NCBI GenBank assembly: GCA_037176905.1
Contig: JBBBWG010001114.1
Coordinates: 1 to 64,000, forward strand
DNA from: Azolla pinnata
Lineage: Eukaryota; Streptophyta; Polypodiopsida; Salviniales; Salviniaceae
Reading direction: 5' to 3'
Length of the DNA stretch: 64,000 nucleotides
Positions 36,570 through 48,394 of this stretch are shown here, one piece after another (the first letter of the stretch is position 1; each line of letters starts with the position of its first letter). Both the position numbers and the translations under genes were made by a program. Below the pieces are notes generated by a model that was given only the letters and a program-made list of their open reading frames with translations, was not told where the DNA came from and searched no databases.

Positions 36570-39500
36570 TCATGTATTCTTCTCTTCAGTGTCCGACAGT
36601 TTCGGGGCTGCATTCCCGGACAACATGTCCTTGATGATGGGCGCTAGCTTCTCTTTCAGCTTGATGAGGCCGAAGAAGAGGATCCGATATATTATGGCCA
36701 TTCCGATGAGAATCGCGAGATCTATCCACTTTGAGAAGCCTGTCACTTGGAATGTATCCTTCAGTATCGATTCCCCTGTTATTCTCGCACCACCAACTAC
36801 ACTGTTCTCGAATGTGAGGCCCATGAAATCATTCTTATAAAACCCCTGCAGAAAGAAGGCCATGGAATCAAAACATCAGGCAAATGACACAAATAATCTC
36901 TTCATATTCTCCCAATTTCTCACTATTTGCTGCTTATAGAGAAACTGCAGAAGGTGCATGGACAATTAGAGTGCTTCAAATTTATGTCGTTTTTACTCTG
37001 GGACCCAAAGAAACTCGAATAATTGGTGTAGAAAACTTAAGCTTTGATGGAGCAGTACCTCATTGGCATATTTGTGGAAGGCCATGTATGACATTGGGTA
37101 TGTCCAAAATGGCTTGGGGATATCATGTGGCAGACGGAAGAACCCACCAGTTAACATGAAGACGCCCTATACAGTCCAGAGAAAAAGCAAGTTAATTGAA
37201 TGTTTGAGGATGGATGGATGGGCAGTTTCCATGCAACAAAACCAGAAAATGTAAGCATATAAAGCTTCTGTAATTTAATTATCATCACAAGAACTTGTGA
37301 TGCACGTAAACATTCTTGTGCTGATGGCACCAATGGCATGACAATGTTTATAGTCCCCCGTCCGCAATGATGCTTGCTGAATGAATTGCATGACAAGTCT
37401 CATGTTTGCCCCATATATATAGTAGTAGTACCTGGATTCCAGCCCCTGTGATGATGCCCAAAAGGAAGTCAGGTACAATGCTGGCTACCATCATCATCAA
37501 GCTTTCCACGACGAGCATGCAGCTGTAGAGTGTGAGAACAAAGTATGCGAAATGATCGAATCCATGATGAAGGTCCACCAAGAAGTAGGCTATGGCCCCT
37601 GGCAATGCCGATATGAGGAACAAGAATGGGGCTGATGAAAGCGTATTGGCAACCACAAAGGAAGCAACCCCATAGTGCCCATTCAGCCTCTCCCTCTGGA
37701 ATACCTGGCATAAGGTTCCAAAAACAGATGAATCATATCAATGCCATGGAATTTGTTTCGAAAAGGTTGTCAATGTGCCGTATACAAGTTTACGCGTGCA
37801 AATGCATTTACATCTGTTTGTGTCTATCGTCATTTTGTACATGTGTATATAATGTTAGGAAGGATGAACGTAAAGTAATCCTGGTATACCCGCATATCTT
37901 CTACAAAAGCTGGGAAGCCTCCGATTGCCATGAAGGTCAGGAAAGCCGCCACAAACATAAGCATTGCACCTCGAGCCTGCATCATACAGTTTATACATTA
38001 AGGCTGCATTGAACCCACAACCAGTTCGATTCATGTCAAAGATGTTTAACGCGATGAACTCACCTGGATAGCAGTGAATCCAGTGCCGACTTTGTAGTAT
38101 ATGGTACCAACGCATATGCACAGCGCAACGTATATCGCTAGCCGGAGCCAATAATATCCAAGGTCTCGATACATGTTTTTGAAGGATCTTATGGTAAGAA
38201 CCTCAACTTGGGTGAAGAAATTTGCTCGATCAGATTCAAGTTGCAACACAGGTCCCTCCTGGCAACATTTATCCATCCATTCAATCAGATTACGAGATTG
38301 ATCGCATGCAAACAAGATCTATTGAGTCTTTCTTCTCATATAAACAAAAAAGCATTTCAATCTCGATGAGTTTTATACCTGTTTCGATAGTACAGCGACA
38401 CGGTTTGCCACGTCCACAGCGATGTAAGATTCTGAGTAGGATTTGGCTAACATGCTTATAACTTCTTCAGTTTTCAAATTCACCCGAACCCCTGCTTCGA
38501 TATCCTGTGACTGCAATGTGTGAAATCCAAGCATCAGGCAAAAGTTCATACTAGGATTTTGCAAGCTCTAAAACGAATCGAGCATCAGAAATCACAGGCT
38601 ATCATGCCAAGACGCACTCAAGAGAAGAATCTTTACTATGCTGGCGCAAAATTAACACACTCCAAAATAAGCAGAATACATAGAATTAAATTTTGCGAGA
38701 TGAATCCTCAAACTGTGATGCTACTCAAAAAGAGGGTTTTCCATCTCGTATTTGGCACAAAATATACAAAGCTTGTACCTTTCTTAAGATGATGCAAGCT
38801 GAATTAAGGCATCCTTGATAACTAAATAACCAAAGAGAGAGAACTACCTGTTCAAAGTCCTTGTTGACTGTGCGGAGGTAGTGATCTGATGGGTTCCTCA
38901 AGGCTGGGCACGGGAAGCCATTGCTCGAAAAGAACTACAATTCCCCAAACATGCAAGAAATCAAGATCAAAATAAGACAAAGCAATGCCATGTTCAGTAG
39001 ATTCTACGATCCACAAACGAAGCAAATTATCAGGCTCAAGCTACTGATGTTACATATGTGGTAGGGATCTGAAAACCCTAACAGCGACATACAGAGAGGT
39101 AAGGAAGATCTTGTGCAAATAGCATGACAGATTCTGACATGCACAATCTCACAACAAAGATCCCCAAAGAAGCTTAGCTGTGTGTTTTGCTTTTACCTCT
39201 TGAGCTTGAGAAGTGGGGCCGAAGTAGATGGTCTTGCCGTTGGAGAGGAGGTTGAGGAAGTCGAAGAGCTCGAAGACATCGCTGCTGGGCTGATGAATGG
39301 AGGCGATCACCGTTCTGCCCTTGAGGGCGAGATGCTTGAGCCGATTCACGACATGGAAGGCCGATGCACTGTGCAAGGAAGCAAGAAAGAACGGAAGGAA
39401 GATCAAGGAAGGAAGATCAGAGAAACCTGTGTGAAGAAAGGCGGCTATGGCGATCTCTGCAACAGATCATCACAGCGATGGAGTCTTCCTTTCCTTTCCT

Positions 39501-41423
39501 TTCCTTTCCTTTCCTTGTCTGTGTTTCTGCTTGCGTTTTCTGTGTGTACCTGTCGAGGCCGCTGGTGGGCTCGTCGAGGAAGAGAAGGCTCGGGTGCGTG
39601 AGGAGCTCGAGGGCGATGCTCACTCTGCGCTTCTCGCCGCCGCTCAGGCCCCGAGATCTCCATCCCCCGATCTGCGTGGCGATGGAATCCTGCAGCCCCA
39701 TGTCTCTGATCGTCTCCTCCGCCCGCTCCTGCTTCGCCCGCCTCGACATGGAGCTCGGGAGCTGCAGCTGCGCAGAGTAGTGCACCGCCTCGCGCACCGT
39801 GAGCGTCGCCATGAGGACGTCGTCCTGCGTCACGTACGCCTGCAATCGCCATCGCCATCGCCCAACAAGGATCCGTCATCATCATCATCATCGCCATCGC
39901 CATCGCCATCGCCAACATGCATCTTTCATCATCATCGCCATCGCCATCGCCATCGCCATCGCCATCGTCGTTTGCTTCGCTTCTTGATCAGTAGCGCAGA
40001 CATGATCTAAGCAAGCTCCCCCATTCTCAGCGCGCAGGGGAGTGGCGGTTTCTAGGGTTTGTGGCATCTCTCTGCTGCCCTGCCCGTTAGGGTTTGCAGC
40101 AGCCGCCATGGAGCAATTTAGGGTTAGAAGAATTAGGGTTTGCAGCAGTCCCCACCATGGCGTAATTTAGGGTTATGGCCACTGCCTTCTTGGAGGTTCT
40201 AGGGTTTATGGCATCTGGAGCTCACCATTAGGGTTTACAGCAGTACCCGCCAGGGCGTAGTTTAGGGTTATGGCCACTGCCTTCTTGGCGGTTCTAGGGT
40301 TTACGGCCTCTGGAGCTCACCATTAGGGTTTACAGCAGTACCCACCATGGAGTAAATTAGGGTTATGGCCACTGCCTTCTTGGTGGTTCTAGGGTTTATG
40401 GCATCTGGAGCTCACCATTAGGGTTTACAGCAGTACCCACCATGGAGTAATTTAGGGTTATGGCCACTGCCTTCTTGGCGGTTCTAGGGTTTACGGCCTC
40501 TGGAGCTCACCATTAGGGTTTACAGCAGTACCCACCATGGAGTAAATTAGGGTTATGGCCACTGCCTTCTTGGCGGTTCTAGGGTTTACGGCCTCTGGAG
40601 CTCACCATTAGGGTTTACAGCAGTACCCACCATGGAGTAAATTAGGGTTATAAGCATCAGGTCTCCAAAATCATTAGGGTTTTGGGGATAAGGTCTGTAA
40701 ATGCCCATCATAGGGTTTTTGGAACCACAGGGGTTTGGCGATTAGGGTTTAGGAAATGCCCCGCCATTGAAGCTTCCAAAATGCCGCATTTGCAAGGGCT
40801 CATAATTAGGGTTTGGAAGCTCCTCTGATCGAGAGCATCTGCGTTTCGGAGGAGTCCCATGAAACCGTCCACAGTTACAGAGAATCTAGGGTTTTTCGTG
40901 AAGGATGGAATTCCATACCGAGTTGCCGTAGGTTAGGGTTTGCTTGATGCCGTTCACGAGGATCTCTCCACTCTGCCGCACCTTCGAGGAGAGCCTCCCT
41001 GGAATCAAATCAAAGCGGAGAGCAGAAGCAGAAGACAGGGACGAATCAATACATACTACACAGCAGCTATGGATGATCTGAAGCTCTACCGGACTCTGAT
41101 CAAGCATTGAATCGATCATTTGCATGCATAGTACCAGCTAAAGTGTCGAGAAGAGTCGATTTTCCTGATCCGGAAGGGCCCATGATGGCCATGATGTGGC
41201 CGGGCTCGGCATAGCCGGTCATGCCGTGCAGAAGGTGCCGCTTCACAGCCCGGCCATTGGCGATGGCGGATGAAGAATCTGCAGAATCAGAAGAAGAAGC
41301 AGAAGAAGCAGAAGAAGAGGGGCTCCGCGATTGCACAGTGACCCACACATCCTTCCACGACAGGGTCACAGGGCTGCTCGAGTACTTGATAGATTGCGAC
41401 CTCTCCGAGCTCAGATTCGCCAT
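36570..41423 (-). CDS. ABCG: ABCG half-transporter, copy 1 (ABCG11/WBC11-like)
   Basis: A plasma-membrane ABC half-transporter that works as a dimer. Relatives export cuticular lipids or other hydrophobic compounds. Exons in coding order: 41423-41135, 40998-40919, 39839-39550, 39368-39197, 38934-38848, 38510-38379, 38258-38064, 37976-37890, 37704-37432, 37166-37059, 36845-36570. They give about 662 aa, all phases consistent. The nucleotide-binding domain comes first: Walker [10 protein letters not shown] (82-90), Q-loop YVTQDD, signature LSGGE (188-192), Walker B LLFLDE (208-213) and switch His in IASIHQPSS (H245). The membrane domain starts around [18 protein letters not shown] and includes [25 protein letters not shown] and [12 protein letters not shown], as in ABCG11. 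The start is the ATG of MANLSSERS. No break is seen. Exons 1-4 are GC-rich and nearly identical to copy 2, while the membrane exons are more diverged and richer in AT. Confidence 0.95.
39489..39516. repeat. (TTTCC)n microsatellite in ABCG copy 1 intron 3
   Basis: Five to six TTTCC units between exons 4 and 3. The same run with the same flanks occurs at 46526-46553 in copy 2. Confidence 0.85.
40086..40660. repeat. 95-bp TTAGGG-bearing minisatellite in ABCG copy 1 intron 2
   Basis: The unit starts TTAGGGTTTACAGCAGTACC, continues CACCATGGAGTAAATTAGGG, then GGCCACTGCCTTCTTGG and TCTAGGGTTTACGGCCTCTGG. Successive starts at 40228, 40323, 40418, 40513 and 40608 give an exact 95-base period. Degenerate units lie on both sides, and single TTAGGG/TAGGGTTT motifs continue to about 40945. 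Confidence 0.93.
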
Positions 41424-42822
41424 CGCTGAGTGGCAGACAGATACGGATTGGATCAAAGCAGCGAGAAGCTGAAGAAGAAGAAGAAGAAGAGCGGATCGAT
41501 CAGAGATTGATCAACAGGTTGATCCGCACCAAGGATTGAATCGGATACAGGTCGATCCGAATCAAAGAATCGATTGACACGGATGGAGTGCGCGAATGAG
41601 GAAGGAATCAAGAGAGATCGGAGCAGGGATTGCAGTCGTTCATGTGTCTGTGTTCTGTGTTTTTCCCTGCAGATTTGGCTCTGTATATATATAGTTCTGG
41701 CTATGGAAGCTTGCTTGCTCTTCCTGCGCCACCTCGAAACCCTAATTCCCAAATTGAAAACCCTAACAGAGTAAATTGTAACTGAACTCCTCTTTGACTA
41801 AGACCAGCACCGGATCTTTGACCCAGTCAAACAAAGTCAAGCTGCCATCTTGACTTTCTTTCTCCCATTGCTCACAAATCCCTTACCTTGCACCATGTCA
41901 TTTCCGTCGGCGTAAAAAACTACCATGGTTTCGGCCGAATTGAGCTCGACGAGAACAGGAAATCTGGTGTGGAAAACGTGCCGCAAAATGCATGTCTTCC
42001 GGTCGTTTTTGTACCGAGAAGAAGATCTCGGCGAGAACTCCAGTTCTCGCCTCACACCTGACACTAGCAAAGCCCCGTCCGTGGAAAGGTCATCTCGAAC
42101 TGCTCTGATGATTATTTTTACTCCATTCTGCCTTGCTGTACGAGTTATATCCAGATCTGAAGCAACTGCGGATGCTACCAAACGAACAGACAGTTGTTTG
42201 CTCGCTTGTCTGTCTGTGTCTACATGACCTACAAACGCCAGTTGTCGAGCTTCTTTTTGTAGGTTGGTCAGGACAAAACAAAAAAAAACCCAGAATTTCT
42301 AACTGTTCTATAACGTCGAGTCCGATGTTATCGACATATTCTCACACATACGGACTTTGTCAAAGTGTTGTTGGCTTTTGACATGAACATGCCATGATAG
42401 TGCAATCTTTAATTGCCGTAGCGTTCGGTGCATCGTTACAAAGAAAATCATCACATCGTGATCATATCGCGACGATATGATTCTCCGCACTTCCCTTCCA
42501 ATGACCCCACAAACTTGAGCATCGAGATCAAAGCGCCATTTGTCTCGACTCTCAAGTAATTCTCAATCTTAAAGAGACGTCGATATATGAATGAAATCAT
42601 GAATGAAATCATCGAATCCTTTCGGCTCCTCGAAGAGCTACAACATGTCGTGTCCCCGGTCCCATAACCAGAACCCAAACCGGCTAACGGCAGGGGTCAA
42701 CTACCAACCTTAGCCTATTAAGAAACTGAATGATTCAATTCAATTACCGTCGATCGATTCAACGTTTCGAAGAAATATTTATCATTTACAAAGAGCTCCG
42801 GAACCGGAACGATCCTCTCCTT
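41424..42822. other. Spacer between ABCG copies 1 and 2
   Basis: The copy 1 promoter and copy 2 3' flank. Apart from the candidate TATA box, no gene or repeat is recognised. The matching upstream region is not found at copy 2. Confidence 0.5.
41684..41693 (-). promoter_or_regulatory. TATA box of ABCG copy 1 (candidate)
   Basis: An alternating TATATATATA sequence about 260 bases upstream of the copy 1 ATG. It sits in a GC-moderate flank that otherwise lacks such a run. The position fits a TATA box with a leader of about 230 bases. Confidence 0.5.
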
Positions 42823-45800
42823 TCATACGTTCTTCTCTTCGTCGCTCGACGCTTTCGGGGCCGCGTTCCCCGACAGCATGTCCTTGACGATGGGCGCCAG
42901 CTTCTCCTTCAGCTTGATGAGTCCAAAGAAGAGGATGCGATACAGAACCGCCATTCCGATGAGAATCGCGAGGTCGATCCACTTGGAGAAACCCGTCACC
43001 TGGAACGTGTCCTTCAGTATCGATTCGCCTGTTATTCTAGCACCACCAGCTACGCCGTTCTCGAACGTGAGGCCCATGAAATCGTTCTTGTAAAACCCCT
43101 GCAGATCGCCATGCGAATCCATCCCGTCATGTTAACGACAGCTTGGATGATTCTATACCATACAAACAGCATCATGTAGCTCCCCAATTGTTGATTCATT
43201 GAACTCAATGCTCAGCAAGGATGCGGTGATACGAGCATCGGCTATAACTGATCAGGAGATCTCGTATTGTTGTCGACTTTGATGGTCGATTAGTGGGGGT
43301 TAATTAACATTAGGAAGAAGGAATCAAATTTCAAAACATACTTATCTATTACACATAAAATGGCCAAGTGTGAAGAGGCTAAGTACCTAGGGATTGGTTC
43401 TATATAAGAGATGACTGCATTTAATTTCATGTTCAACAGATTCATAAGATGTAGATGGAGTTGGTACCTCGTTCGCGTATTTATGGAAAGCCATGTATGA
43501 CATGGGGTATCTCCAGAAGGGCTTCGGAATATCGTTCGGGAGACGGAAGAATCCGCCGGTCAACATGAAGACACCCTGCAGGAGGAAGGCAAGGTGAAAC
43601 AACCTATATGTCAAAGCAGGTTTGAGGAGGTGTCCATGGAAAGCGAGCTTTTCCGCGTTTCGCTACATTTCGTTCCGTTTTTAACCATTGTTTGACAGGA
43701 ATTTTGTCGGTGAATTGTGATCCTGCGTTGCTGCGAAGAAACCGCGAATGATCTATTGTCGAGTTAAACCAGTACCTGGATGCCAGCCCCTGTGATGATG
43801 CCCAGAAGGAAGTCGGGGACGATGCTGGCCACCATCATCATCAGGCTTTCCACGACGAGCATGCAGCTATAGAGCGTGAGCACAAAGTACGCGAAATGAT
43901 CGAACCCGTGATGAAGGTCCACGAGGAAGTAGGCTATGGCCCCCGGCAATGCAGATATGAGGAACAGGAATGGGGCCGATGAGAGCGTGTTGGCGAACAC
44001 AAAGGAAGCGACCCCGTAGTGCCCGTTCAATCTCTCCCGCTCGAAAACCTGAACGATGTTTCGCAGAAATTAGACTAGTTATCGATATCAGTGCCCAAAA
44101 ACAGGGTTTCTAGGCATTATGTATGCTTGCACTGCATATGTGGTATGCTTATTTCAAAATTCACTTCACATGTGCTTATTTCAATTTCAACTCAAATCCT
44201 TCACAAGTGCTTATTTCAATTTCAACTCATATTCTTCACATGTGCTTATTTCAAATTGCAGCTCATATGCTTCACATGTCATGTGTCTCCAATTGTAAGT
44301 GAAATGAGCAAGCAGCCTGACCAGGGCTTCATCTATTACCTTCATGTCTTCCACGAATGCGGGGAAGCCTCCAATCGCCATGAAGGTGAGGAAAGCTGCG
44401 ACAAACATAAGCATGGCGCCTCGAGCCTACAGAAGACATACGCAATTCCGCTGCAAATCTTCATGCCAAGGCATCGCTTCGATCATGTCCAAGTGCATCT
44501 TGGAATCGATGGGGGCCTCACCTGGATGGCAGTGAATCCGGTGCCGACTTTGTAGTATATGGTGCCGACACAGATGCAAAGAGCCACGTAGATCGCAAGG
44601 CGGAGCCAGTAGTATCCGAGATCCCGATACATGTTCTTGAATGATCTGCGGGTGAGGACCTCGACTTGGGTGAAGAAATTCGCTCGATCTGATGCGAGTT
44701 GAAGGATCGGCCCGTCCTGAACGTGGAAGGAACACCATCGATCCAATCCGCGCAGAACAATGTGCGGAAAAAAACCAACAGAAACAACAATTGAGGCTCG
44801 CAAAATACATTCAGATCCGAGGAAGAAAAAACAGAGCTTGTCTGAGCAATGCCATTCTTCGTTGAACCAGAAAAGAAGAAGCTTTCTGAGTTTTTTTCGA
44901 TGCATACCCGCTTCGAGAGTACATCCACATGGTTGATGACTCGGGAAGCAATGTCCGAATCGGCATAGGATTTGGCTAGCAGGCTTATAACTTCCTCTGT
45001 TTTCAGCTTGGACCGAACCCCAGCTTCGATGTCTTGTGACTGTAATGCAAACGTTCGATCGTAAGCTCAAAGGGATCTCATGAAGACTGCAAGCAAAGGA
45101 AGCTCTGTCTGTGTAGAAATTTCATGAAAACTGCAAGCAAATGAAGCTCTAACTGCGTAGGAATTGAATCAGGAAAACTGCAATCAAATGAAGCTCTAAC
45201 TGTGTGGGAATTTCATGAAAACTGCAAGCAAATGAAGCTCTAATTGTGTGGGACTTTCATGAAAAGTGCAAGCAAATGAAGCTCTAACTGCATAGGAATT
45301 TCATGAAAACTGCACGCAAATGAAGCTCTAACTGCATTGGAATTTCTTGAAAACTGCACGCAAAATGAGGCTCTAATTTATATGAATTTCATGAAGACTG
45401 GAAGCAAAGGAAGCAGCTCTGCCTGCGTAGAAATTTCATGAAAACTGCAAGCAAATGAAGCTCTAACTGTGCAGGAATTTCATATGAAAACTGCAAGCAA
45501 ATGAAGCTCTAACTGTGCAGGAATTTCATATGAAAACTGCAAGCAAATGAAGCTCTAATTGTGCAAGAATTTCATGAAAAACGCCAAACGAATGAAGCTC
45601 TAAACTGTGCACGAATTTCCTTCATCAAAACTGCAAGCCAAGGAAGCTCTAACTGCCTAGTAAATTTCTTGAAGCTCTAACTGTGTCTGATGCTTGCTCT
45701 GATAGTTTCAAACAGACAACTTCAGAAGATGATGGCAAGCTTAGATTCATTCAGCACACCGTCTGTGCTTTCTTTCTCAGAGGTTCCATGACACAAAACC

Positions 45801-48232
45801 TAAATCAGCACATTCCCTCTGGTTTCCTCAAATCTAACTGTAGCAGGGAGGGGATTTACCCGTTCAAAGTCCTTGTTGATGGTTCGCAGGTAGTGGTCCG
45901 ATGGATTCCTCAGAGCTGGGCAAGGGAAGCCATTGCTGGAGAAGAACTAGAAAGCCCCAAAACAGAAAAACCATGGAAATGAAGACAAGCATGATCATCA
46001 CAAGGGCCATGAAACCCTAAAACCCTGAAACCCTGAAACCCTAAAGCCCTGAAAACCCTAAACCCTAAACGCTAAAACCCTAAAACCCTGAAACCCTGAA
46101 ACCCTGAAACCCTGAAACCCTAAAACCCTAAAACCCTAAACCCTAAAACCCTAAAACCCTGAAACCCTGAAACCCTAAAACCCTGAAACCCTAAAACCCT
46201 AAACCCTAAAACCGCAGAAGCTCTGCAGCATACCTCCTGAGCTTGGGAGGTGGGGCCGAAGTAGATGGTCTTGCCGTTGGAGAGGAGGTAGAGGAAGTCG
46301 AAGAGCTCGAAGACATCGCTGCTGGGCTGATGAATGGAAGCGAGCACCGTCCTGCCGCCGAGGGCGAGATGCTTGAGCCGATTCACGACATGGAAGGCCG
46401 ATGCACTGCGCAAGAAAGCAAGAAAGAGAGGAAGGAAGATCAAGGACGGAAGATCAGAGAAACCTGTGTGAAGAAAGCCGGCTATGGCGATCTCTGCAAC
46501 AGATCATCACAGCGATGGAGTCTTCCTTTCCTTTCCTTTCCTTTCCTTTCCTTGTCTGTGTTTCTGCTTGCGTTTTCTGTGTGTACCTGTCGAGGCCGCT
46601 GGTGGGCTCGTCGAGGAAGAGAAGGCTCGGGTGCGTGAGGAGCTCGAGGGCGATGCTCACTCTGCGCTTCTCGCCGCCGCTCAGGCCCCGAGATCTCCAT
46701 CCCCCGATCTGCGTGGCGATGGAATCCTGCAGCCCCATGTCTCTGATCGTCTCCTCCGCCCGCTCCTGCTTCGCCCGCCTCGACATGGAGCTCGGGAGCT
46801 GCAGCTGCGCAGAGTAGTGCACCGCCTCGCGCACCGTGAGCGTCGCCATGAGGACGTCGTCCTGCGTCACGTACGCCTGCAATCGCCATCGCCATAGCCC
46901 AACAAGGATCAGTCATCATCATCGCCATCGCCTGCAACGAGCCGTCTTTCCTCACGGCATCGCCCAAACAAGCATCCTTGCATCGCCATCGCCCACCAAG
47001 CATCTTTCAGGGCTTAGGGCTTGATGTAGATCTCCACCATGGGAGTTTTCGGCGATTCAGGGTTTGATACGCACCTCCACCATGGGAGTTCTCTGCGATT
47101 TAGGGTTTCATATACATCTCATCTCCACCATGGGAGTTTTCTGCGATTTAGGGTTTCATATACATCTCCACCATGGGAGTTTTCTGCGATTTAGGGTTTC
47201 ATATACATCTCATCTCCACCATGGGAGTTTTCTGCGATTTAGGGTTTCATATACATCTCCACCATGGGAGTTTTCTGCGATTTAGGGTTTCATATACATC
47301 TCATCTCCACCATGGGAGTTTCCTGCGATTTAGGGTTTCATATACATCTCCACCATGGGAGTTTTCTGCGATTTAGGGTTTCATATATACCTCCACCTGC
47401 ATGGGAGTTTTCTGGGATTTAGGGTTTGATATATATACCTCCACCTTCATGCCGGGAGTTTTCTGGGATTTAGGGTTTGTATCTACAGTCCATGAACGAC
47501 AAATTCGGCGGATCATCAACCATAGCGTTAGGGTTTTGGAATGCCTCCAGCGGCAGCAAGGGTTTAGGGCGATTGAGGCGGACTAATTCGCACGATAACA
47601 CGTACCGAATTCCCGTAGGTTAGGGTTTGCTTGATGCCGTTCACGAGGATCTCTCCACTCTGCCGCACCTTCGAGGACAGCCTCCCTGGAATCAAATCAA
47701 AGCGGAGAGCAGAAGCAGAAGACAGGGACGAATCAATACATACTACACAGCAGCTATGGATGATCTGAAGCTCTACCGGACTCTGATCAAGCATTGAATC
47801 GATCATTTGCATGCATAGTACCAGCTAAAGTGTCGAGAAGAGTCGATTTTCCGGATCCGGAAGGGCCCATGATGGCCATGATGTGGCCGGGCTCGGCGTA
47901 GCCGGTCATGCCGTGCAGAAGGTGCCGCTTCACAGCCCGGCCATTGGCGATGGCGGATGAAGAATCTGCAGATTCAGCAGCAGAAGCAGAAGAAGCAGAA
48001 GAAGAAGAAGAAGAAGAAGAGCTCCGCGATTGCACAGTGACCCACACATCCTTCCACGACAGGGTCACGCTGGCAGCGCTGGAGGATTGGGGCGGAGGCT
48101 TCTTCGTGGCGTAGGAATCCTTCTCATCGCCGCCGCCAATGCCATCGGTGGCCATTTGCACGCCCAGGAATCGATTGTAGTCGTCGTTTCGATCGCTGTA
48201 ATTGCTGTAATTGCTGCTGTTTTTGTTGTTGA

Positions 48233-48270
<38 letters not shown>

Positions 48271-48383
48271 GCGGCATTGTGATGATTGTAGTTGTTGTTG
48301 TTGGCAGCAGCAGCTGCGCTTTGGTGATGGAGGAGCGGAGCAGGGGAGGTTGTGGGCGATTGTGGGATTTGAACACTCTTCAT
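42823..48383 (-). CDS. ABCG: ABCG half-transporter, copy 2, with Asn-rich N-terminal extension
   Basis: A paralogue of copy 1 with the same eleven-exon structure. Exons in coding order: 48383-47822, 47685-47606, 46876-46587, 46405-46234, 45946-45860, 45039-44908, 44716-44522, 44426-44340, 44048-43776, 43575-43468, 43098-42823. They give about 753 aa. Walker A is 173-181, LSGGE 279-283, Walker B 299-304 and the switch His H336. The membrane domain matches copy 1 and ends EEKNV. The first 105 residues have no counterpart in copy 1. They hold Asn/Ile and Ala runs (such as [14 protein letters not shown]) encoded by GTT/GTTGAT microsatellite on the plus strand. The start is the first ATG of the open frame, only about a dozen bases from a 1.1-kb minisatellite. 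A later Met (MATDGIGGG, about residue 77) could be the real start. Third-position GC in the membrane exons is higher than in copy 1. Confidence 0.93.
45055..45690. repeat. About 45-bp minisatellite in ABCG copy 2 intron 5
   Basis: About thirteen units of roughly 45 bases, each with TTTCATGAAAACTGCAAGCA and AATGAAGCTCTAACTGTG. The copy 1 counterpart (38511-38847) lacks this array. Confidence 0.92.
46007..46215. repeat. AAACCCT/GAAACCCTAA telomere-like array in ABCG copy 2 intron 4
   Basis: More than twenty degenerate 7- to 9-base units of the type AAACCCTA, AAACCCTG and CCCTAAA, close to the plant telomere repeat. The array ends about 20 bases from exon 4. The corresponding intron of copy 1 has no such array. 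Confidence 0.92.
47020..47480. repeat. 43/48-bp alternating minisatellite in ABCG copy 2 intron 2
   Basis: Units run from ATGGGAGTTTTCTGCGATTT through AGGGTTTCATATACATCTC to CCACC. The ATGGGAG starts at 47130, 47173, 47221, 47264, 47312 and 47355 alternate in spacing (43, 48, 43, 48, 43), so there is a 91-base higher-order unit. Degenerate units flank it. Confidence 0.93.
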
Positions 48384-48394
48384 TGGAGCGCAGT

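Noticed and set aside
39445-40010. Long open frames on both strands over ABCG exon 3 (and the identical ones at 46482-46897)
   Set aside because: Exon 3 is GC-rich, which opens all frames. Only the minus-strand frame with YVTQDD, LSGGE and LLFLDE matches a protein family.
47064-47376. Plus-strand open frame with repeated [13 protein letters not shown]
   Set aside because: A translation of the 43/48-base minisatellite inside an intron; the periodicity explains the open frame.
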